From: Acetobacterium woodii DSM 1030
GTDB taxonomy: Bacteria; Bacillota; Clostridia; Eubacteriales; Eubacteriaceae
DNA: 64,000 bases
Assembly (NCBI RefSeq): GCF_000247605.1
Contig: NC_016894.1
Span: forward strand, 3,213,732-3,277,731
Reading direction: 5' to 3'
Within the stretch, counting starts at the first letter, position 1. Each line of letters begins with the position of its first letter. This document shows, piece after piece, positions 26,662 to 35,014 of the stretch. The translations under genes and the position numbers were made by a program. The notes under the pieces were generated by a model, which had not been told where the DNA came from, ran no database searches, and worked only from the letters and a program-made list of their open reading frames with translations.

Positions 26662-28239
26662 CTACACTTGTTTGAAAAAACGAGCCTTCATGCTCATTTC
26701 CAGAGGAACCTTCATTGTCAGCAAACTGGTGTGATCAAAAGCTGTCACATTTTTTAACTCGATCACTTCTGCTTCGCATATCTGTTTCCCGCTGCGATCC
26801 AAAGCAATCCCCTTCAGGCCTTTTTCCGGCAATGGATAAAATTCATAAGGAATCGTCACTGCTGCTGTTCCATCTGCCTGATCTTCATTAACCAGAAAGA
26901 TCGATTGACCCGAACAAGCGGCCACGCATAGACCGCAACCAGTGCAGCTTTTATCTTCGGCTACTACCGGCAGTGCGGTAATCTTATCCCCGATGGTGAT
27001 ACATTTTTTAGGACAAGCATCCTGACAGGGATTACAAGGAATGTTTTGAGAGCACTCAATCACCGGATGAACCCCGGTCTTTTGGGTCACCCCCGGATAA
27101 GTTAACACTTCTTCGTTGGTTAAATAACCTTTGGTCAACAAATTAGTTGAAACCCGATAACCTTCTTCCGTTTCATTGACTTCTTTACCTTTATTTTCAG
27201 GACTAAACATCCCCGCGCGCAAACTCATTAAAGCCTGCTCCAGCGCTTGCGATTTCTCGACCAGTTCGGGTTGCTCAATATAACCAAGATGATGAGCTGC
27301 CGCTACTCCGGCTATTCGCCCTTCAATCATCGCCGAGCTGGCTTCTTCAATCCCGGACACGTCTCCGGCCACAAAAACACCCGGAATCGATGTCTCGCCG
27401 TAATGATCGCAAATTGGCACATACCCGCCTTTAGCAGGATTCTCAGCCATTTCGCAACCGGCCATTTTTAGCAGTTGCGACATCGGTGACAACCCTACCG
27501 CCAAACAGATTGTATCAACCTCAAAATCTTTTTCTGAACCGGGAACAATATTCCAATTGCCATCAACCTGACCAATAGTTACTCCGGTGACACAATCGCT
27601 GCCATGAGCCTTGATGATGGTATGGGATAAATAAAAAGGGACCCCGCAGCGGGCAACCTTAGCCGCATGAACGCCATAACCGCCAATTCTAGGCGCGGCA
27701 TCAACTAATGCCACCACGTCACACCCTGCTTGCATAAGCTGATAACTTACTACCAAACCAACATTCCCAGTCCCCAGCATCAAAACTTTTTTCCCCGGTT
27801 TGATGCTATGCAGATTCATCAAAGTCTGGGCAGCACCGGCGCCAATAACCCCCGGTAAGGTCCACCCTTCAAAGGTGATCATGTTTTCCGAAGCACCGGT
27901 GGCGACAATAATCACATCCCCTTTATAATGAACCACCGCATCGTTATTTTGTACCAAAACCTCTTTGTCCAGATACAAACCCACCACGGCGGCATTAAGC
28001 ACAACTTCGACCCCGGCCGCTTCGGCTTCATTTAGCAACTCTTCACCTATTTTAAAACCCCGGATTTTGGCTTTATGTTCTTTTGATCCGAAAAATTTAT
28101 GGATCTGCTTAAATAATTGTCCTCCGGGTTTGGCATTTTCGTCAAAAACAATAACTTTGAGTCCTCTTTTAGCCGCTTCAATTGCGGCTGATAGTCCGGC
28201 CGGACCGGCACCGACTACTATTACATCATATCTTTTCAT
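26662..28239 (-). CDS. NAD(P)/FAD-dependent oxidoreductase with two ferredoxin motifs (opine/proline dehydrogenase alpha-like)
   Basis: A 525-residue protein with two nucleotide folds: VVGAGPAGLSAAIEAAKRG near the N-terminus and MLGTGNVGLVVSYQLMQAGC near residue 170. Near the C-terminus are cysteine clusters, CNPCQDACPKKC and CTGCGLCVAAC, typical of 4Fe-4S ferredoxins. It resembles the alpha subunit of opine, cyanide-forming and proline dehydrogenases (OoxA, HcnB, PDH1), extended by the ferredoxin part. The extension would let electrons leave to an anaerobic carrier. ATG 28239 is favoured over the longer frame at 28269. Confidence 0.87.
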   Translation of the reverse strand: MKRYDVIVVGAGPAGLSAAIEAAKRGLKVIVFDENAKPGGQLFKQIHKFFGSKEHKAKIRGFKIGEELLNEAEAAGVEVVLNAAVVGLYLDKEVLVQNNDAVVHYKGDVIIVATGASENMITFEGWTLPGVIGAGAAQTLMNLHSIKPGKKVLMLGTGNVGLVVSYQLMQAGCDVVALVDAAPRIGGYGVHAAKVARCGVPFYLSHTIIKAHGSDCVTGVTIGQVDGNWNIVPGSEKDFEVDTICLAVGLSPMSQLLKMAGCEMAENPAKGGYVPICDHYGETSIPGVFVAGDVSGIEEASSAMIEGRIAGVAAAHHLGYIEQPELVEKSQALEQALMSLRAGMFSPENKGKEVNETEEGYRVSTNLLTKGYLTNEEVLTYPGVTQKTGVHPVIECSQNIPCNPCQDACPKKCITIGDKITALPVVAEDKSCTGCGLCVAACSGQSIFLVNEDQADGTAAVTIPYEFYPLPEKGLKGIALDRSGKQICEAEVIELKNVTAFDHTSLLTMKVPLEMSMKARFFKQV

Positions 28240-28280
28240 ACTCTTACCAATCCTTTTTAATGTCCTCAAAACACGTCTTT

Positions 28281-28589
28281 TTACTGTTTTGCTGATACTC
28301 CATATTGGGTTTGAACTTTCATCCCCGCAACCAATGGTGTGACGCAGGTTCGCACATTCGCCTTGCCATCAACCACCATCACACAATCGGTGCATCTTCC
28401 AATCGCACAAAATATCCCGCGCGGCGCATCAGTTTTTTGCGTATGCCGATGAACCATCACCCCAGCCGCTCTTAACGCCACCGCAATCGGTTCAGATTCA
28501 TAACCTTCCATTGGTTTTCCATCAAAGTAGAACGTAACCAATTGACCTTTATGACTTTCACCCAAAATCGGGTGTTCTTTAATTCGCAT
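28281..28589 (-). CDS. (2Fe-2S)-binding protein, HcnA/SoxA N-terminus-like
   Basis: A 102-residue protein of the Fer2_4 type. It has FYFDGKPMEGYESEPIAVALRAAG, then the cluster cysteines in CAIGRCTDC and a final RTC. Such small proteins are the gamma subunit of sarcosine, proline and opine dehydrogenases. Two ATG codons (28592 and 28589) follow GGAGGA, and the second is better spaced. It completes a four-subunit iron-sulfur flavoenzyme with the next three genes. Confidence 0.85.
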   Translation of the reverse strand: MRIKEHPILGESHKGQLVTFYFDGKPMEGYESEPIAVALRAAGVMVHRHTQKTDAPRGIFCAIGRCTDCVMVVDGKANVRTCVTPLVAGMKVQTQYGVSAKQ

Positions 28590-28618
28590 CATTTTCCTCC
28601 TCTAAACTATAACGCTCT

Positions 28619-28662
28619 GCGGCAATTGCCATAACTATTCCTCGTTCGCAATTGCCGCAACC
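28619..28662. repeat. Hairpin with GCGGCAATTGC arms
   Basis: GCGGCAATTGC and GCAATTGCCGC, 11 bp perfect, with an 18-base loop, between the cyclodeaminase and 2Fe-2S genes. There is no T-run, so it is not a standard terminator. The GGCAATTGC block is reminiscent of family A ends. Confidence 0.5.
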
Positions 28663-28665
28663 AAC

Positions 28666-29799
28666 TTACGCCAGATAAGGTGTATCCCATAAGTTGAGTT
28701 TAGTTCCAATGCCTTTTTCCAGCGCATTGCGGTACAACTTGGTTCCCCAGGCTATATCTTCTACCGGCATTCCGCCCACCGTGTATAAAATAATTTCATC
28801 GTCCGATTTTCGAGCTGGTGTTCGGCCTGCGATAATATCACCCAGATCATCGATATCTTCACGTTTCATGATTCCTTTTTCAATCAAATCCATGTAATGT
28901 ACAGCCAATAATCCGACAATTTCATAACGCGGTGCTGGTAGCTCTTCACTCCATGCTTCATATAATTTGATGTTATCAACAACATGACGCGCCCGATTTA
29001 ACAAAAAATCATCGTCAAATCGAATATTGGCCGGCATACAGAACAACGCCCCGGGTTTAATCCATTCTTCTTTAATATGGGGGTAAGACTCCACACCTAC
29101 TGATCCCGAAGTTGCCACACTGACAATATCCGCACCGCTAACCGCCGCTTCCATACTATCCACAATTTCAATGTTGGTAATCTGCGGGAATTCAGTTTTT
29201 ACATAGTCGGCAAATGCTTCGGATGTCACTTTTCGACGTCCACAGATTTTGATCGTATCAATATTCGGGCAGGTCACCATAAATGAAGCTAAAGCCGTTT
29301 TGTTCATTACCCCAGGACCGATAATCCCGACAACCCGCGAATCTTTTTTAGCTAAATATTTAGCGCCCACTCCTGGGATAGCGCCGGTCCGAATCGCACT
29401 TAAAACATTAGCTGACATTAACGCCATTGGTGCACCGGTTTCTTTTTCATTTAACATCACCGTAAGAATCGAACGCGGCAGGCCTTTTTCTTTATTGGCG
29501 GCATTCGACCCATACCACTTCATGCCGGCCATATCGAATTCGCCGCCCAGATATGCGGGCATCGCCATATAACGCCGATCCGGTCCGTTCAAAGGCATAT
29601 TGGGAAATGGCGATGTTTCCGGAAATGACAACATAATACCATGAGAATTCTGATTTGCTCCGCCCATAATATAATCGCCGTCACTCATTAATTTAAACAT
29701 TTCAATCATGGTATCAACACATTCTGCCATGTTTAAAACACCTGCTTCAATCATATCCGGTTCACTTAAATATAAAAAATCAATCTTTGCGTCTTTCAT
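28666..29799 (-). CDS. Ornithine cyclodeaminase/mu-crystallin family protein (TyoB-like)
   Basis: A 377-residue member of the OCD/mu-crystallin family with MKWYGSNAANKEKGLPR, the NAD-binding VVGIIGPGVMNKTAL and TSGSVGVES. Characterised relatives include ornithine cyclodeaminase, imine reductases and proteins annotated as tyramine oxidase subunit B. It opens the operon, with ATG 29799 after AAGGAG, and a family A element lies 26 bases upstream. Cyclodeaminases accompany opine oxidases in opine catabolism, which fits the rest of this operon. The true substrate is unknown. Confidence 0.8.
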   Translation of the reverse strand: MKDAKIDFLYLSEPDMIEAGVLNMAECVDTMIEMFKLMSDGDYIMGGANQNSHGIMLSFPETSPFPNMPLNGPDRRYMAMPAYLGGEFDMAGMKWYGSNAANKEKGLPRSILTVMLNEKETGAPMALMSANVLSAIRTGAIPGVGAKYLAKKDSRVVGIIGPGVMNKTALASFMVTCPNIDTIKICGRRKVTSEAFADYVKTEFPQITNIEIVDSMEAAVSGADIVSVATSGSVGVESYPHIKEEWIKPGALFCMPANIRFDDDFLLNRARHVVDNIKLYEAWSEELPAPRYEIVGLLAVHYMDLIEKGIMKREDIDDLGDIIAGRTPARKSDDEIILYTVGGMPVEDIAWGTKLYRNALEKGIGTKLNLWDTPYLA

Positions 29800-29825
29800 T
29801 ATTCTTCTCCTTATTTCTTGATTAA

Positions 29826-30003
29826 TAGGTAATTGCGAAAATGCTGTGAGCTGTGGGCTGTGGGCCCAGTTTCGCACGAAACAATTTCTACACGGTACGG
29901 CGGACAGTTCGATGAACTGTTCGCCTACACGTTACGAAATTGTTTGTGAAAACTGCACCCAAAGCAACCGTTGTTTGATATTTTTTAATTTCGCAATTAT
30001 CTA
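29826..30003 (-). mobile_element. Family A palindromic element, copy 4
   Basis: 178 bases, longer than the others because GCTGTGGGCTGTGGGCCC replaces GCTTTGGGCCC in one arm. The flanking direct repeat is TCTTGATTAA (29816-29825) against TCTTGATTTA (30004-30013). It lies 26 bases upstream of the cyclodeaminase start codon. A separate hairpin with CGCGAAATAC arms stands just beyond it (30013-30039). Confidence 0.85.
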
Positions 30004-30091
30004 TCTTGATTTACCGCGAAATACGAAATCCGTATTTCGCGTGATTTCCAGAAAATCCCAGCCACACGTCAACTGGTGATTTACCGTCAAA

Positions 30092-30147
30092 ATAAAAAAG
30101 ACAAAGCAATCCATTTCCCTATGGGAAATGAGACAACTTTGTCTTTC
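30092..30147 (-). terminator. Terminator after the lipoprotein gene
   Basis: AAGACAAAG and CTTTGTCTT close a stem that contains a second inner hairpin (CATTTCCC and GGGAAATG), followed on the minus strand by TTTTTAT. It lies 70 bases after the stop. Confidence 0.75.
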
Positions 30148-30214
30148 TCGCTTAGTTTATCCGATTTAACAATTATAATATTGTATAAATCGGAACTGTT
30201 TAAGAAATTCAAGC

Positions 30215-30742
30215 TTATTTTATTGGTAGGGAAATTTGTGCAATGTTTCTTTTCCCTCTGACAAATATTACCGTAAGTCTGTCACTATTGGTTTTTAAAG
30301 CATAAGCAATGCTGGCTGAACAACTATCACCGATAGGGGTTTCTTTGATCATGCGGTTGGGATCTTTTAAATTGTATGTTGACACTATATTTCCTTCTTC
30401 ATCAACCACCTTAAAATCGCCCGGAGCTAAAAAAAAGTCCATATTGAATCGCGTTTTATAGCTGATATTATCATAGCTATAATCCAAAAATACAACATTC
30501 ATTGGTTGCGCTGATTCATTTTGATTACGCTCGGAAGTTTTTCGCAAGCCATTGATCGTCAAATTATAATCACCATTTGTCGTTGTTACCAAAAAAGGCT
30601 CGTTTACGACTAAATCAAATACTTTGTTTTCTGCCAGCGCGGCCAGACCGTTTTGTCCATTGCTATTATTTTCCCGGCTGCATCCGGTCAGGCTCATTAA
30701 TATGATCATCCCGATGACAATAATTATTCTTATTTTCTTCAT
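30215..30742 (-). CDS. Predicted lipoprotein of unknown function
   Basis: A 175-residue protein with a signal peptide ending LTGC (lipidated cysteine near residue 21). A short asparagine/glycine-rich linker follows, then a beta-rich domain that resembles DUF4352-type immunoglobulin-like modules. No catalytic motif is visible. ATG 30742 follows GGAGG by six bases. It stands alone, separated by a terminator from the cyclodeaminase operon and by about 190 bases from the CobW gene. Function unknown. Confidence 0.7.
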   Translation of the reverse strand: MKKIRIIIVIGMIILMSLTGCSRENNSNGQNGLAALAENKVFDLVVNEPFLVTTTNGDYNLTINGLRKTSERNQNESAQPMNVVFLDYSYDNISYKTRFNMDFFLAPGDFKVVDEEGNIVSTYNLKDPNRMIKETPIGDSCSASIAYALKTNSDRLTVIFVRGKRNIAQISLPIK

Positions 30743-30932
30743 CAGCACCCTCCCGCTTGATTAAATTATATCCTCATTGATAATGGAAGGCAAGAATAAT
30801 TCCTTATCGAATCAATAATCCAAAAGAAATGTCACTGATGACATCTGGCCACATGAATCATTAGAAACAGTGTTGATGACTCGGGTTTTCTCAGTTTAAC
30901 ATTTTAATTATTTTTAGCTGGTGCTGTTGGAT

Positions 30933-31850
30933 TTAAATACTAATCGGGATGTCGTCAAAATACTTTTTCCATATTTTGAGTAAATCACTAATCATTCGAA
31001 TCCCCACCGAAGAAATTAAGACGATTTCTGTTTTTTCAATAGGTTCATTCCATGGATTCAGCACCACAAAATCATTGACACTGCTCACTTCAAAAACCCC
31101 CTGATTGGTTTGTACAAACCCTTTAATACGATAGGTTGATCGTTTTATTTCATTTAGAAAATTTTTGAATGTTTGATAATCAAATACTTCTTTCGTTTTG
31201 ATGACCTTCGTATTCGGCCGAGTTTCCCAAGTGTTTCCTGATACCATAGCCATTCGTTTGACAACAGTCAACTTTGATATCATTGCTCTTAGCGGAATTT
31301 CGCAAAAAGATGCCCGCACAATTCCTGCCTCGGGATTAATTTCTTTAATCTTCGCTTCAATGACTTCCAGTTCTTTGGGAATCTGAAGATCTGCTTTATT
31401 GATAATCACTTCATTAGCATAAAATATCTGCTTTTTCAGGGCCGAAATCACTTCAAACTGTTTAAGAAAATAAAGTCCATCTACGATACAGATCGAACCG
31501 GCGTAATCGTAGTTTTTGCCTGAAATTTTTAAAACCATTTCAAGAATGGTTTCCATATTTGACGGATCTGCCACTCCCGATGACTCCACAAAAACAATTT
31601 CCAGATTGTGATTCAAAAACTCAGCCAGACCTGTAATGAAATGCTCTTTTAAACAGGCGCAAAAAATAGATCCGTTGGTGAGTTCGATCAAATCAAAATC
31701 GTTACCTAATATCAATCGACCATCAATACTTGTTTCTCCGAATTCATTCATCATCACCCCAATTTTCTTCGTTTTATATGCGTTTAAGAGCTTTTTTAGC
31801 AAGGTTGTTTTTCCTGCTCCCAAAAATCCGGTCAGTAAAATAAGCTTCAT
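30933..31850 (-). CDS. CobW/G3E family GTPase
   Basis: A 305-residue GTPase of the CobW/UreG/HypB group. It has Walker A GFLGAGKTT (residues 8-16), switch motif VESSGVADP and NKAD for guanine recognition. The metal-binding stretch reads FCACL in place of the usual CxCC. Such proteins insert metals or help load cofactors. It closes the corrinoid methyltransferase locus, so a role in cobalt or corrinoid handling is likely but inferred. A hairpin terminator separates it from the UroD-type gene. Confidence 0.85.
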   Translation of the reverse strand: MKLILLTGFLGAGKTTLLKKLLNAYKTKKIGVMMNEFGETSIDGRLILGNDFDLIELTNGSIFCACLKEHFITGLAEFLNHNLEIVFVESSGVADPSNMETILEMVLKISGKNYDYAGSICIVDGLYFLKQFEVISALKKQIFYANEVIINKADLQIPKELEVIEAKIKEINPEAGIVRASFCEIPLRAMISKLTVVKRMAMVSGNTWETRPNTKVIKTKEVFDYQTFKNFLNEIKRSTYRIKGFVQTNQGVFEVSSVNDFVVLNPWNEPIEKTEIVLISSVGIRMISDLLKIWKKYFDDIPISI

Positions 31851-31870
31851 TTATTTCTCCTCAAATTTCA

Positions 31871-31898
31871 AAAAAGGAAGCAAATGATGCTTCCTTTT
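31871..31898 (-). terminator. Terminator between the UroD-type and CobW genes
   Basis: On the minus strand AAAAGGAAGC and GCTTCCTTTT pair across a seven-base loop, followed by TTG. It stands 13 bases after the UroD-type stop and should reduce readthrough into the CobW gene. Confidence 0.75.
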
Positions 31899-31910
31899 AA
31901 AACCTTTCAT

Positions 31911-33260
31911 TTATAAATATTTGCTGACCACATCAATCAATTCCTGTTTACTCGGTATAATTGAAGACCACTTGAGTTCACCATTGATATACGTAGATGG
32001 TAAATGTTGGACCCCCATTTTTTTCGTCCGGGCAATATCTACTTTATTGGTGTATTTATACTCTTTAATCTCAACCTTTTCTCCATATTCTTCATCTGCC
32101 TGCATGATGCCCTTAACCATATAGGTACAAGCGGCACAAGTAGCGGCATCTAGCGTAAAAATTTCTATCAGCGGTTTTTCTAAATTTTCATAATCCGGCA
32201 AATCCACTGGTATCTTTTCGTCGATCGCCTCATAATTTTCAATCATTTTACGAACAGTTTCAGTTTGTTTAATCGCCTGGACAGTGGCAACCGTATTATC
32301 AATGGGAACATTATAGGGCATATCGCATCCCGGACTAACAATTAAATTATGATGGTCAATATTATCCAGCATCTCCACAATAAATTTCATATTGTCCTGC
32401 TGATTGCCAAAAAGCAGAGTGGTTGTCAGGGGTATATTTCCCCCAATGGCAATATTGTACTGATCGGTGATTTTTTTTGCTTCATAAATATTGACATTCT
32501 CATCGATGGATATCCCATCAGGATGGGTTCGGCACATTACATCCATTTGTATTGTTGCATCTCCACAGACAAAGAAACAACTTAACGCACCTTTACTCTT
32601 AATAAAATCAAAGGCCGCTTGGAAGGATTCCATGAATAAACCCTCAATTGATTTTGGAGAAATTTGACTGATCAGTGGATCGACCAAAGCGATGATATCC
32701 ATACCAGCTTCGATATAGTAAGATGACATCGCATTACACACCTCCACGCAGAATCCTATCAGTTCCTTAACATACTCCGGATACATGATAATATCCATAA
32801 AGAATTGGCTCCCACGAAGATGAGATGCCAAAGTTACCGGTCCACAAATCAAACCGTATAAGGCGGTATCCTCTCCAACTACCGCTTTAATCCGTTTCAT
32901 TACATCCAAAACCATTGGAATACGTCCATCAGTTATCTTTGGAATCTTACATTTACAAGGAACAGTCAATTCGCCCGCATAGGGATGACTCATCACTGAA
33001 GGTGGATTATCCTCTGCCCATAACAGCTCACATCCTAAAATTTCCGCTTCAATTTGAAGATCGAAAATTACCGGCATGCCATCAGGCGTATAAAGTTTAT
33101 GAACTTCTATCAGTGAATCAAATAACTTGTCTCCGTCAGTTAACACATCTCTTGCCGAATATCCTTTTAAAAAACCAGCGTGGACACCGCTAAATGGTAC
33201 CCATGGCACCTCGTCTACGTTTCCATGTCTTAATGTCTTTAAAATTAAATCTTTTCCCAT
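31911..33260 (-). CDS. UroD-family methyltransferase fused to a thioredoxin-like domain
   Basis: A 449-residue fusion. Residues 1-345 are a uroporphyrinogen-decarboxylase-like barrel of the MtaA/MtbA/CmuA branch, which moves methyl groups from a corrinoid protein to a thiol or pterin. The usual His-x-Cys zinc motif reads FVCGD here, so the histidine is replaced by phenylalanine, while VSPGCDMP keeps the second cysteine. From about 365 a thioredoxin/glutaredoxin-like domain follows, with CAAC (375-378) and a cis-proline site in HLPSTY. ATG 33260 is supported by MGKDLILKTL. It is the likely second methyltransferase, with an unknown acceptor. Confidence 0.85.
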   Translation of the reverse strand: MGKDLILKTLRHGNVDEVPWVPFSGVHAGFLKGYSARDVLTDGDKLFDSLIEVHKLYTPDGMPVIFDLQIEAEILGCELLWAEDNPPSVMSHPYAGELTVPCKCKIPKITDGRIPMVLDVMKRIKAVVGEDTALYGLICGPVTLASHLRGSQFFMDIIMYPEYVKELIGFCVEVCNAMSSYYIEAGMDIIALVDPLISQISPKSIEGLFMESFQAAFDFIKSKGALSCFFVCGDATIQMDVMCRTHPDGISIDENVNIYEAKKITDQYNIAIGGNIPLTTTLLFGNQQDNMKFIVEMLDNIDHHNLIVSPGCDMPYNVPIDNTVATVQAIKQTETVRKMIENYEAIDEKIPVDLPDYENLEKPLIEIFTLDAATCAACTYMVKGIMQADEEYGEKVEIKEYKYTNKVDIARTKKMGVQHLPSTYINGELKWSSIIPSKQELIDVVSKYL

Positions 33261-33399
33261 TTTTTTCCCTCTTATATTATAATTTTTTTCTAAACTATTT
33301 GTCATTGCCTTTGATTGAAGCGATCTCGATTAAAATTATTAAGACGCTTATTTAAAATACTGCAAATGTTTCCCTAAATGATGTTAAAAGACAAACCGG

Positions 33400-34278
33400 C
33401 TACTCTAAAATAATGTCAATATCCGATGTCCGACTGACAAGAATCACCGAAACCAGCATAAGTAACGCTCCAAAAACTGTGTTTCCATTCCATGGTTCAC
33501 CATACAGAACAATTCCCAATACAAGGGTTACTACTGCCTCAAATGCGATAATTAATGAGGTTTGTGTTGATCCAATTTTTTTTATGGCATAAGTCACCAT
33601 CTTTAATACAAAAATTGTAATCAATCCCAGTGCTACTGTAAAAAATACGCCTTTAACAGGTAGTCTCAAAAATTCCGGATTGCCTGATACTAAACACCCT
33701 TGGAGACCAAATATGACAGCACTGATCCCTCCCAGATAAAAAATAATCACTGGATCTTTTAGTTTTTGCAACACGCTTTTTTGAAGACTGACCAAATAGA
33801 TACCATATGCCAATCCCGATCCCATCGCCAAAATGCTTCCAAAATTCACTAGCTGAAAATCAAAGTTGATAAGAAATATAATTCCCAATATGGCAATTCC
33901 CAAAGCAATGATTTTCGTCCGATTAGGTTTTTCTTTAAAAACCACACGCATGATCAGAACAACAAAAAAAGGATAGGAAAAGTAAAGCATGGTTGCCAAC
34001 CCCATAGGCATAAAATTAAATGCCTGAGCTAATAAAAAAGTCGCACCACCATAACCAAATACAGAAAAAATACACAGTCCAAATACTTGTCTTATTGATA
34101 ATTTGATATTCTCCTTTTTAACAATAAATGTTATTCCCAGAACAACGAATACAACCACATACCGATAAAATAAAATTGTGGTAGCACTTAGACCATCCAG
34201 CATTAACGCCTTCGTTAACACTGGAATAAGACCTGCTGCCAAAGCAGCTGCAATAGCAGCAAAGATTCCAATTGACAT
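33400..34278 (-). CDS. EamA/DMT family transporter
   Basis: A 292-residue protein with ten predicted membrane helices in two EamA repeats, including the end-of-repeat motifs FLLAQAFNFMPMGLATMLYFSYPFFVVLIM and TYAIKKIGSTQTSLIIAFEAVVTLVLG in longer form. ATG 34278 follows AAGAGGAG. It lies in the methyltransferase locus, after the corrinoid protein gene and a terminator-like hairpin. It could export the demethylated product or import a precursor. The substrate is unknown. Confidence 0.85.
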   Translation of the reverse strand: MSIGIFAAIAAALAAGLIPVLTKALMLDGLSATTILFYRYVVVFVVLGITFIVKKENIKLSIRQVFGLCIFSVFGYGGATFLLAQAFNFMPMGLATMLYFSYPFFVVLIMRVVFKEKPNRTKIIALGIAILGIIFLINFDFQLVNFGSILAMGSGLAYGIYLVSLQKSVLQKLKDPVIIFYLGGISAVIFGLQGCLVSGNPEFLRLPVKGVFFTVALGLITIFVLKMVTYAIKKIGSTQTSLIIAFEAVVTLVLGIVLYGEPWNGNTVFGALLMLVSVILVSRTSDIDIILE

Positions 34279-34296
34279 TATTCTCCTCTTATTTTG

Positions 34297-34323
34297 AAAA
34301 AAGCACTCCATATTCGGAGTGCT
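34297..34323 (-). terminator. Terminator after the corrinoid protein gene
   Basis: AGCACTCC and GGAGTGCT pair across a six-base loop, followed on the minus strand by TTTTTTC. It lies between the corrinoid protein stop and the DMT transporter start and probably lowers transporter expression. Confidence 0.8.
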
Positions 34324-34365
34324 GATACTGTCATTATCTTTAATGTCGATATCTATCATAAAGCT

Positions 34366-34992
34366 TTAGCTTGCTGCTAACTCTTTTGCGGTATCCACAG
34401 CTCCGGAAGCATCCGCTGCATAGACTGCACCTATTTTTTTGCTATAGACCGGGGATAATGGGGCCCCACCAACAAGATATTGAACATTCAACCCTTCGTT
34501 TTCACAAGCATTGATGATTTCCTGCATGTAGGTCATGGTAGTGGTAAGCATCGCTGACATCCCCACAATATCGGCGTTATTTTCTTTTACTGCTGCTATA
34601 AATTGTTCCACCTTTGTATCGACACCAAGATCCACAACTTTAAAACCTGCGCTTTCGAGCATCATCACAACCAGATTTTTACCGATGTCATGCAGATCCC
34701 CTTTAACGGTTCCAATAACAATGGTTCCCAGAGTCGGCATGTCTTTATCAGCTATCAACGGTTTAACAATGTCCATTCCCGCATTCATCGCCCGAGCTGC
34801 CATCAATACTTCCGGCACAAACATTTCGCCATTTTTGAATTTTTCACCAACAACGTTCATTCCACTTAGCAAACCATCGTTGATGATTACAATAGGGTCT
34901 GCCTGTGCTGCAATTAAAAGATTAACATTTTCAATAATCCCTAATTCGTTTCCATCGATTATGAATTGTCCTAAATCCACTATATTTAACAT
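34366..34992 (-). CDS. Corrinoid (B12-binding) methyl carrier protein, MttC-like
   Basis: A 208-residue corrinoid protein with an N-terminal helical cap (about 1-85) and a B12-binding domain. Its DxHxxG motif is at 99-104 (DLHDIG), and MSAMLTTTM and VGGAPLS complete the cobalamin site. It carries the methyl group from an MttB-type enzyme to the second methyltransferase. It begins 22 bases after the panB stop, in one operon with the octopine-dehydrogenase-family gene. The corrinoid reactivating enzyme (RamA type) is not in this window. Confidence 0.93.
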   Translation of the reverse strand: MLNIVDLGQFIIDGNELGIIENVNLLIAAQADPIVIINDGLLSGMNVVGEKFKNGEMFVPEVLMAARAMNAGMDIVKPLIADKDMPTLGTIVIGTVKGDLHDIGKNLVVMMLESAGFKVVDLGVDTKVEQFIAAVKENNADIVGMSAMLTTTMTYMQEIINACENEGLNVQYLVGGAPLSPVYSKKIGAVYAADASGAVDTAKELAAS

Positions 34993-35014
34993 TTATTGTC
35001 TCCCTTTTTTCTAT

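Noticed and set aside
30013-30039. Terminator with CGCGAAATAC arms
   Set aside because: The stem is perfect but neither strand has a following T-run, so termination is not supported.
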